A stretch of 17,367 bases of DNA from Euperipatoides rowelli (taxonomy: Eukaryota > Onychophora > Udeonychophora > Euonychophora > Peripatopsidae). The stretch lies in NCBI GenBank assembly GCA_003024985.2, contig PXIH01S0000010.1. One strand, 5' to 3'. Shown piece after piece: positions 1 to 9,000 of this stretch (position 1 is its first letter; each line of letters starts with the position of its first letter). The position numbers and the translations under genes were made by a program. Below the pieces are notes generated by a model. It saw only the letters and a list, made by a program, of their open reading frames with translations, was not told the origin of the DNA and made no database searches.

Positions 1-38
1 GTGATGATGATGTACAAAGTGAAATATAAAATAAAATA

Positions 39-1043
39 GATGAAGCATCTTCTACAGAAGCTTTAGCATCTTCAGATGAATATGATGATAGTGTTGGTGA
101 CTCTGATGTTATTGAAACAAATTTAGAAACCAGTGATACAGAAGTGATGGATCCATAGGTCACGAATGGTCTGATATGGAAAATCTAGCCAAAACTGCTT
201 CTGAATTTCAACCAGTAAAATTGTCACAGCCCTCTATTTCAAGAACTTCAATAAATTGGAGAGAAAGAGAGTCAGTCAAGGAAGAGGATCAGGTAAAGGA
301 AGAGAGATAAGCAGAGGAAGAGGGACAGCCAGAGGAAGAGGAACAGGCAGAGGTAAAGACATGTAACTAGAGATGGAAACACAGGAAGAACTAATGAATT
401 GTTACCAGAGGCTGTAATTTAATGGCAAAATAATCACTTAATGAAGACATGGGAAGAAATAAAGTTCAGTGGCAAAACTAATTTCCCACAAGACCTTAAG
501 CCACCACATCAGTTTTTCAAGCATTTTTTTTGCTGATGAATTAATAAATCACATTGTGGAACAACCCATACTGTATTGTTTAAATTAATCCAAAACGGGC
601 AATAGACATTGATGCTCAAGACAATGTACAGTTTATGTCTACATTGCTTTGGATGTCTTTAATGTGTTCACCCAATTCTCGTTTTTACTGGAAGCCAAAG
701 TTTCACTTTCCTCAAGAAGCTGAGTTAATGTCTACAAATCGTTGGGAATCAATAAAAAGCTTTATACATTGATTTAGCTGAATATTTGTCTGCACTAAAC
801 AAGCCAGATGTGAAGAAACAAGGTCGACCAAGTTATGAAGTTGAAAATAAACTTCTAAAGAAAAAAATGCCGAGTTCCATCATTGATTAAACCAAACTGT
901 GACTTACGTATGGACCAGGATTCCTATTGGCCTGAGTGGATGCAAGAAGCCATCTTGCAATGGATAATCACATGTTAAATGCATGAAATGCAAAGTTGAT
1001 TTGTATTTCAAGAAGAATAGTAAATGTTTTTTATAAATTTCAT
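39..1043 (+). pseudogene. piggyBac transposase (DDE_Tnp_1_7 type), frameshifted and internally deleted
   Basis: Fragments in changing frames reproduce a piggyBac transposase in order. An acidic Ser/Asp/Glu-rich N-terminus (39-155) comes first, then an Arg-Gly-rich stretch (280-363), then the start of the transposase domain (441-530, MKTWEEIKFSG). A further block at 587-769 contains the MSTNRWESIKSFIH motif, which matches the family M...RF..I...LHF signature. Directly after it, at about 770, the frame changes and the text jumps to C-terminal matter (DLAEYLSALNK, then GRPS). The block with the catalytic aspartates is therefore missing. The end keeps LRMDQDSYWPEW and a cysteine-rich zinc-finger tail (KCMKCKVDLYF, KCF, then YKFH after a one-base shift). 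Several stops and shifts make it non-functional. It could still be mobilised in trans if both ends are intact. Confidence 0.8.
280..363 (+). repeat. Arg-Gly-rich low-complexity repeat within the piggyBac remnant
   Basis: Degenerate repeats of GGAAGAGG encode GRGSGKGRE, SRGRGTARGRG and TGRGKDM in one frame before a stop at 364. Such an RG tract lies between the acidic N-terminus and the transposase domain. It could be a basic nucleic-acid-binding region of the original protein or a purine-rich microsatellite expansion after decay. Confidence 0.6.
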
Positions 1044-1325
1044 ACTTCTTAATCTTGCAATTGTAGTAAAAAAATAATAATTTTGCCATTGTTTTATAAT
1101 TTTTGTTATTTTAGAAATGTTAAAAATATAGTAGCCTACCAATAAAAATAATGCCAATTGGCATCTTCATGCAATATATAAATTTTGTCCTGTTAATGCA
1201 TAATTGTTCTAATTGGCATCAGACCCACCCACAAAATAAAAAAAAAGAACCTACTGGATATGCTAATTGGGGTCCATAGATATGGAAAATAGTAAAAAAA
1301 AAAATTTCTTTCATAGAAAAAAAGT

Positions 1326-1343
1326 CATGCAGTAGAGGGTTAA
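1326..1343. repeat. piggyBac right terminal inverted repeat plus TTAA
   Basis: Bases 1326-1339 read inward as CCCTCTACTGCATG, followed outside by TTAA at 1340-1343. This is the expected end structure of a piggyBac element and fixes the element boundary to the base. Confidence 0.8.
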
Positions 1344-1854
1344 GCAAATCCTCAACAAATATCATATTCCGCAGTGAACGTGATAAATCCTCACCATACC
1401 ATATTGGGTAATTATTGCATTAACAATTTTGGAATTTTTCTAATAGCAAAATTAGAAAATCTATACTCCTTTTTTTTTATTAATGTTAATGTTGTGCCTA
1501 TAGACGGCATGAATAGCGGAACCTTTCTATTTACTTATCTAATTTAGGGTGTCCTGGAGTGCCAATATTTGAGAAGAGCTGCTATAGAGTGTGACATTTG
1601 TTAAAAAAATAAAAATAGTAAAAAGAATATACAAAACATGTGGATGACCTATGACCTGAATTGTATTTATCATTGAATTCTTAGTTACAATAATATGACT
1701 AATTTCAAATCACCAGATAGCCTAATATGTTATAATAATGTTCAGACAGTAGAAACTCACAACAAAAGGCTACATATTGTATATCAGAATTGCAACTTCT
1801 GCCATATGGATACATAATGTTAAGTAAAGAAATTGCTATAAATAATGCAACAAG

Positions 1855-2146
1855 ACTAAAGTCTGGGTATCAAACTTAACATTGCGCATTCCTCCAAAAT
1901 GGAATATGGGCTCAGATCAGCACCCTAGAGGGTGCTGCTCAGATGCCTTTTATTATTTACTCACCTTACCCTAACTCCAAATACGTGTGAATTTCACTAT
2001 GCCCCAACCATAGGATAATCAAAAGGTACAATATATATTTTTTTAATCAATTTTGATATTGACGTAACTTCCATTGGCCCAACAATTGACGTCAACGACA
2101 AGTTTTGAGAGGAATGGGCAATGGTAAGCTTGATACCAGATGCTAG
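1855..2146. mobile_element. 292-bp MITE with about 37-bp degenerate terminal inverted repeats and 9-bp target duplication
   Basis: The left end (CTAAAGTCTGGGTATCAAAC, from 1856) and the inverted right end (CTAGCATCTGGTATCAAGCT) match with few differences. The match continues about 37 bp inward through ATTGC..ATTCCTC. Immediately outside both ends is the identical 9-mer TGCAACAAG (1846-1854 and 2147-2155). No coding capacity is visible. A 9-bp duplication and fairly long inverted repeats suggest a Mutator- or Merlin-related element; the superfamily is inference. Inside is a perfect inverted repeat CAGCACCCT/AGGGTGCTG (1918-1937) and a GACGTCA-like site near 2088. Confidence 0.75.
1918..1937. 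repeat. 20-bp hairpin inside the MITE
   Basis: CAGCACCCT (1918-1926) and its exact inverse AGGGTGCTG (1929-1937) with a two-base centre. It is much GC-richer than the surroundings and could be a transposase-binding subterminal site or just a cruciform-forming palindrome. Confidence 0.6.
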
Positions 2147-2917
2147 TGCAACAAGTCCTTGAAATTAGCTCCACCTAGTGGATACTCCTAGCACTATCGT
2201 TTTCAGTAGGAGGAGGTGAGTTATAAGGCTTTACTAATTATTTTCATTTCTAAAAAAACTTTTATTTTTTTCTTTAAAGTGAGTGGAATTATTTTATTAT
2301 TAATTTTTATTTAAAATAATAAAAAATCTGATTCATGACTTTTAAATATCATTGCTCTAGACCAGGGTTGTCAAAGAGTTACTGTACATAGCCCAGAGCA
2401 TATTAACTACATCAAATGTTCAACATTTGCAAACTATATAAACAATTTTAATTCAAGATATTAATAGTATATACGGTAATAAAAAAAAAAGAATTCTACA
2501 GAAAGAGTAACACATCTGTTCTAATCTTCAAAACTTGACCTTCCAATTTGACTGATATTATTCTAGTGAATTTGGTAATTATTAGAATATCAATTCACAT
2601 GAGACTTTAGTCTCTCATTCAAACAGAAACATGTGGCTTCTCCTACACATTAAAAACAAGATGTAATCTTAAATGTGAAGACTGGAAGATTAACACTTTG
2701 TTGTCTCTAACATGGTAATTAGGCTATCTAATTCTGTTTCAGCATTAATCTTTTTTTTTAATTTTTATATAAAATTCAACATTAAAAATCAGATTCAATG
2801 AAGTGATTGTCATTATTGTAGCCAATCTGGAAGACCACTGGTTAAATTTTAAAGATTAGGACAGATATGTTACCATTACAAAACTACCTTCGACAGTAGA
2901 CTAGTGATGATATATAC

Positions 2918-3025
2918 CTTAACCTCATACTCATAGTGTGTGTCCCTACCAGTTCCTCTTAAAAAAAAAGTGGGAATAGTGATCTGGACAGGTTCTTGCA
3001 CTAAAGAAGTGACGGAAAAATGCCG
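2918..3025 (-). CDS. KIF16B: KIF16B-like exon 7 of window: start of the PX (phox-homology) domain
   Basis: The acceptor TTCGTTTTTGCAG is strong and the donor is AAG|GTATAT. Phase 0-0, 36 codons from RHFSVTSLVQEP to YEYEVK. The part VQITIPTFFLRG is the first beta strand of a PX domain and GRDTHYEYEVK leads into the second. The G-x-G-[KR]-D-x-H-[FY]-E-[FY]-E-V-K pattern is the most diagnostic piece of the whole gene and matches the KIF16B/SNX23 type. PX domains bind phosphoinositides, PI3P in KIF16B. The RRY lipid-contacting motif should be in the next exon, which I could not find between 2917 and 1344 and which is presumably outside the window. SNX29-type PX domains share the IP..FLRG part and are the main alternative. 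Confidence 0.8.
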
Positions 3026-6000
3026 CTGCAAAAACGAATGAAAACAATTAATACATAATAAATTGTATTTAATGACAAACTGATAGAGAAATTTTGTTAG
3101 CAATATGTATTATAAATTAGCACCTATTTGTTATACTGTACAAGTCTTAACAATAAGCATTCATATTAATCAAATGAAAGGGTGAGATTGATAAAATCCA
3201 AGCCACACTTTTAGCAAAAATATTTTGAATTACAGTAGTTCACCTGTTTATCACCAGGGGCAGCTGATATCAAAATATTTTAAGATTCTGTCCTAAGATG
3301 GCTGAGCATTTTGAAAAATTAAAAAAAAATCATTTAACATGGATTACAGCCTTTTTATAAACTTTCAAATCACTCTCCTGAAAAATTTTAATTTTGTGGC
3401 TTCGAATTAGTTCAAATTAGTTCACCTATTTGTCACATGGGGGAGCTCATATCAAAATATTTTAAGATTATGTTCAAAGATGGCATAGCATTTTGAAAAA
3501 TTAAAAAAATCATTAACATGGATTACAGACTTTTTCTAAACTTTCAAATCACTCTACTGAAAAATTTTTATTTAGTGGCTTTGAATTATATCACTAAGTT
3601 GACATTGAAATGCTAGATATTATTCTAGAACCGATCAAAATTTAGACATTTAATGCAATAAAAATGTCTGCATGGCTAAAAACTTTTTTTTAAGTCTGTT
3701 AAAAAAAAAAAGAAGAGTTAAACAATGTTCAGCAAATTCTGCACATTTAAGAAGAAAAACCCACTACCACTTATTTTTTTTATATTTCATTACACATTGG
3801 TAACTATTCTATTTAATCATACAAATGATAGGCATTGTGTCAAGCAGGACACAAAATATATTTTATAATAAAGTTAGTTTACTCATGAATCACTTTATTT
3901 ACATTTACCTAGATAAGAATTTTATTTCAAAAGAATTAATCAACATTTGGAATGACCTTTTGATTCAATTCAACAATTATAGACTCAAAATCCATGGTAA
4001 TTAATACTGTGGTCAGTTTTCTCTGCAGCATATTGTAATGACTGGGTCCGGCTTTTGCCGACCATTGCACACACGATCATATGATAGCCAGAAATAAGTA
4101 AACAAGGAAAACAAGATTCAGTTAACTTAAAGGTAAGCCAACAATTATGCAGTCAGATACACAACAAATAGTAGTATACTAGTAAAGCTATTAAGCAAGT
4201 ATTATAAATTAAGATAAAAGCAACAGGTAAAATGCGATAAAGTTAAAGATTACTTGTGGACTATAAAAAATTAAGTGAAGGTGATGCAAATTCCCCTTGC
4301 ATTACCAGCGGCTCTGCTATACAGAAAAGGTACAGTATATTTTAGTTTGCAGGATGCTAAGTTAGAAGTATTACCCCACTTAAAAATTGTGATTTTTTTT
4401 AATAAAAAAAAAAAAACAGATTTGAATGAAAAATACATGCATAAATGTACACGATTCGTCCATGTAAAACAAGATGGATGAATCGTATAAATTTACTCAT
4501 TAAACGCAATCAAACAGTTGATCAAGCTTCAAGAAAGGAACTTAAGAGTGAAACTAAACCCAAACAACACAAGGCCGAATCAAGAAAATTATAAAATACT
4601 ATATTCATTCACTGTAGTAGTAAAATATTTTTTAAAACCCAGGAATGGGGGTGGGCAAGAGATTTGCAAAGATGACAGAATGGTCAATGGCTAGGAAGTT
4701 GTTAATGGCCCTACTACTACTCATTATCCAACTTTATTTCCAAAGAAGAGACATGCTAATTTGAAAGCTGCGGAGTAATTGAACACATTTTCACATTAAA
4801 AGTTCGAAGGTCTGCACTTTGGATCAGAAATTCAATAAAAATAAGGAAATATTCAATTATAATAATAATATAACCTTACACGTTTTTAGGATTGTATAAT
4901 TTGCATAGAAATATTTTGCAACAATTAAATTTTAATGGTTGGAAGAAGAGGGTGGAAAGTGAGCTAAATGAGTTTACAGTACATTTATTTAGTTTTATTG
5001 TACATATCCTTTTGAAGAGGTTTGCAGAATCAGATAATTTTTAACCTAAGTGCCATTACCTCCACTAAACCTGTCAACAGTGATCTATATTTAACATAAA
5101 CATATATTCCCTTAAGAAAGCTTTATATAAAGAATTACGCATAAATAAATATTTACTTCACATTTCTTTGCACCACGGGCTTCACGGAAGTCATTTAAAT
5201 TCTGAAAAAAATAATATACTGTAAGTAATACATTGATTTATCTTTAAAAGTAACAGTGATGAGTGCACAATGAAATTCCATTTATAATAAGGGGATACAT
5301 TGACTGTATATGTACTAACAAGAAGAGCGTTTGCAATAAAAAAAACAGAAAGGACATTTATAGCCTTAGTATTCATTTTTTTTGAATGACAGATAAAAAT
5401 AAAACACAAAAAGTTTATTTTTTTTTTAAAAAAATTAATATTCATAATGCACAAGAAATGCTTTTAGATTATTTAAAAATGTATGTTTTAAATATTTATC
5501 AGATCTTTTTAGTAAAAGCACAAGAATTGCTGAACATTTTAATATAAGTTGATCTTTATATTATTTAATTTTGATTTATATACATTACTTATAAAGCATA
5601 AGTTCATTTGTATACATGAATATACTATATTTATATTTTTGCTATACACTATATCAGGGGTGTCATAAGAACTACTTTGCGTGATCTGCTCTTTCAAAAA
5701 TTTTACGGGGTTGGGTGGATGGGGAGGGAAAATTTACTTAGGGGGTCATTTCATGGTTGATTTTTCTTAGTGGGGTTTGAGATGTGTAAATTATAAAATT
5801 AAAGAAGTTAAGTGCCTGAAATTATAAATTATAGACAAATATTGTAATTTTGATTATTGATTTGAATTCCATTGTTTTTGTTTTAATACTTTGCTGTTAT
5901 TTTTATTTTTGTAAATAATTATATATTAAAAACCTTTTTTATAACCTTTTATTGGGCCAGTTGTGGCAATATTTATTCATAAGCACATCTTATGACTTTA

Positions 6001-9000
6001 TTTAAAAATAAATATAATTTTCTCATGTAAAAAAATGCCAGTTTTTCCAGGGAGTGATCAGGTGACCCTTGCCTCCCCCCTCCTCTGGATGACATTGATA
6101 CTGTATATATTAATTGTCGTAGAAAAAGGCTTAATATTATCAATATCATCTTATCATTACAAATATCATCATAATCTTTATCATGATGAACAATAAATTA
6201 ATAATAATAATAATAATCAGAATTCAAAGACATTGAGACATGTGACCAGATTCAGAATTATTGTGTTTATTGATGAATGAAAATTCTTCAATAGAATCTT
6301 TTCCTCACTTGACTAATCCAGCTCTGAATAAGTGTTCAGAGCTGGATTTTGTTTAGTGGTGGCTTATTAAAGCGGAGGGGAAGAAATGCGTTTTTAATTA
6401 TTCAAGGAATTTAGAAATGTCACAATAGTAAAATGAAGAGAGCAATAAATTAACAGTTATAAATAAATTAATCTGGCTTATTTAATGAAAAAAAAAAAAA
6501 AATGAATTTTTAAAATAAGATAAAAACCTTCAGGGAAAAGTGTTTAACCAAATGTCATTTGTTTTATTGACATTATTTTAATAATTAGGCTAATCTTAAT
6601 TAAAAGTTAATAATGTGGTATCAACGCTAGTAAGCAATTAATTATTAGGCCTACTTATTAAAAGCAGAAGAACAGATAGTTGTATAAAAGTGTATTATAC
6701 AACTATCTAATAAAAAACAGTGATTCTATTAATATAAAAACAAACATAGCCTATTCATCTTTATTATTATTATTATTTTATTATTGAATTTTCAATGGTT
6801 TTTGAAAATTGGGATTTAAAAGAAAATATATTATTGGCCGTCTACCAAAAAGCATCTGGAGACCGACCAGTAGATCGCGATCGACGTTATTAACACCTCT
6901 GCACTATAAAGTTTATAATTTATTATTTTATTTAGTTCCTGTAAGGTAACAACTAGCAAGGTTAAATTCTTTGTTTTTTAAGTCACAGCTTAGATTATCT
7001 AATGTAAATATGAATGTAATAACTAGGGACGGACATTTTCGCTCTTTGTAGCATTAGCAAAAGTACAGTATATATGTTTATTTCTTTAAATCTTTGAATT
7101 TTTTTGTTTGAATTGGGTAATTTAAATGCATAAAAAAAAAGCGATGAAAAAGCGAAATACAATTTATTGTGCTATAAAAAGCGAAATTCATTTTTTTGTG
7201 CTATAAAAAGATGAAAAGGTCGTTTTTTTTAAACATTGAAATTATTTTTTTCTTTTAAACTAAAATTAATTCTCATTGAAAGTATTAACGAGACTTCCTG
7301 GTCAAAGTGATATAGTCAAAATAAAATTACTAGATTTTAATTAAATAAGACTAAATAATGCAGTGTATTTCAATAAAGATTGTATCATTTTTAAAAAAAA
7401 AATATTGAAACAAGATAATTAAAGCGTTTGAAGATTTATTTAAAAAATAGTTAAGTGGTGAGTTTCCTTTAAAGCAAAATTAATCCAAATAATTATTAAG
7501 CTTAAAATTAAAAAAAAAAGTCGCATATTTAGCACATAACAATGTTAATGAATTAATCCAGAAATCCAAATTTTAATTATTTTTTTGTTTAAACTACATA
7601 TCCACCAAACTTGCATGATGGGAAGGGGAGGATTCTTTAATTTATTTCCATTAAATTTTTATTTTAACTATTATAGGTATCACATTAGGTTTATTGGCAT
7701 ATCTTTAAAAATCCAAGGGTTTTTTTTTTGGAAGGGGGAGGGGGGGAGGGGGTAGAAGGGTACTTTAAACTGATAATTTTCATACAAATTATGAAACAAC
7801 CTCAATTTTTTTTTAAGTTTTTTTTTATTGTAATCTTTGTTAGTGGAAGTGATTAGACCAAGGTACAATCCTTTTGTAACTATAACATTTTAACACTTAA
7901 CTGAATAACTTAATCATTAAGCACATCTTGCACGTGCGCTTTTGCCAATCGAATATTGTTCAAATTAGTCAAGTAAGACTTGAATGATTAAATGCTACGA
8001 AAATGCTGTTTTTTTAGTTTGATAATGCTATAAGATCATTTTTAAAATGTTACAAATGCCATTCCTAGCAAAAACCAATTTTTCCATTTTATTGAAGTTT
8101 AAATGAAATTATAAAATTGTTGACATATTTACACAATCATCATTAAGTGTTGTATTAATAAAATTAAAACAAACATGATTATTAAAAAAAAAACAATGAT
8201 CAATAAAAATTATTCTAAGCATTACTTACAGGAGTAGAAACATATCGATTTGTCTTTTGACTTTCTCTGTAATTAGAAGAAGTTTATAATTACTGTCCCA
8301 AATTATGTAAAAAAATAAGACAATTTAAATATTACAGAACCACCTTTGATCACAAATCTGTATGCGGGTTAATGAATTTTGAAGAAGAAAAAAAAAATCA
8401 ATTTAACATAATTCATTTTTCAAATTTTCTCCGTGGGAAGACTTAAGTTATATACTCTCCACTCATTCATCGACAATGTATTTTCAAAATTCATTGACCC
8501 AATAACTTAAAAACATCCTAGCTATGTCACCGAGAATATAATATGGTACGAGAAAACGGTCTAATATAGTATATGAAATATATGAATTTGAACGATGAAA
8601 TCTATTAAATTTAATATGGTGAACTAAAGCTATGAAAATACTTCTTAATGATTTAAATAAAATAAAATAAAAAAAATAATAAAAAATTAATTTGGAGTAG
8701 TTCATACTGTACATTCCCTCCCTCCTGAAAAGCACTATGGATTAATCCTTGGATTCTCTGAGATTCCGCAGTAATTTGAGTTCAAATGCTTAAACTTCTT
8801 GTCACTCCTCTCCACCCCCAAAATAAATAAAAAGACTACAACCATATTTGGCAACCATTAAAGCATGATGTAATTATTTTTGTGGAAAGCTTTACATGTG
8901 TATTTTTAATTCATCTTTTCACTTCAGGAACTGGACTTTTTCATAAGAATATGTTGTACCTAACATTGGAATCATACCGTATATTGGAATTGGACACTGC

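Larger units (their letters stand above)
1..1343 (+). mobile_element. piggyBac-family DNA transposon, right-hand part, with TTAA target site at 1340-1343
   Basis: The plus strand carries a decayed piggyBac transposase (39-1043), then an AT-rich tail of about 300 bp, then a terminal repeat at 1326-1339 that reads from the outside in as CCCTCTACTGCATG. It abuts TTAA at 1340-1343. Terminal repeats starting CCCT at a TTAA target duplication are the hallmark of this superfamily. Subterminal structure is visible: a perfect 14-bp palindrome ATGCCAATTGGCAT (1151-1164) and two further CTAATTGG words at about 1209 and 1264. The left end and second TTAA lie before base 1. The element sits inside the intron following the first PX exon, in antisense orientation to the host gene. 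Confidence 0.85.
1344..2917 (-). other. Intron following the first PX exon (host part), AT-rich, with one MITE
   Basis: Begins on the minus strand with donor GTATAT at 2917 and continues out of the window past the piggyBac copy. I looked for the next PX exon (a W-x-V-[FY]-R-R-Y segment) on the minus strand and found none. Apart from the MITE at 1855-2146, only AT-rich sequence and short homopolymers are visible, with possible but unproven hAT-like ends at 2363 and 2840. Confidence 0.5.
5655..6901. mobile_element. Non-autonomous hAT-like DNA transposon, 1247 bp
   Basis: The left end is CAGGGGTGTCATAAGAAC and the right end, inverted, is CAGAGGTGTTAATAACG, both of the CAG-starting hAT type. The flanks are CACTATAT (5647-5654) and CACTATAA (6902-6909), an 8-bp target duplication with one mismatch. 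Near the right end the motif TAGATCGCGATCGACG with ACCGACCAGTAGATCGCGA around it resembles the GATCGCG/ACCGGTCGATCGC text common close to hAT ends. No transposase frame remains; the interior is AT-rich with AAT/ATC microsatellites and two perfect hairpins. Confidence 0.7.
5202..8229 (-). other. Intron between the two micro-exons (3028 bp)
   Basis: Minus-strand intron with consensus donor GTAAGT at 8229 and acceptor TTTTTTTCAG at 5202. About 40 per cent of it is the hAT-like element at 5655-6901. It also contains a 29-bp tandem repeat (7151-7208) and a G-rich run (7734-7760). I found no further exon with compatible phase. Confidence 0.55.

Noticed and set aside
904-1089. Minus-strand open frame of 61 codons
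   Set aside because: Antisense shadow of the piggyBac transposase tail and AT-rich 3' part.
2363-2850. CAGGGTTGTCAAAG at 2363 and an inverted CAGTGGTCTTCCAG ending at about 2840 as ends of a hAT element
   Set aside because: The two ends do not match each other and no 8-bp flanking duplication was found.
4275-4481. Plus-strand open frame of 68 codons
   Set aside because: Runs through a poly-A tract, no family resemblance, lies in the host intron.
7900-7985. Minus-strand GC-richer piece (around TCGATTGGCAAAAGCGCAC) as a missing exon
   Set aside because: Open for about 20 codons, but the acceptor lacks a pyrimidine tract and there is no good donor before the stop.
8484-8735. Minus-strand open frame of 83 codons
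   Set aside because: Low-complexity Phe/Tyr/Ile translation of AT-rich intron, no homology or splice support.
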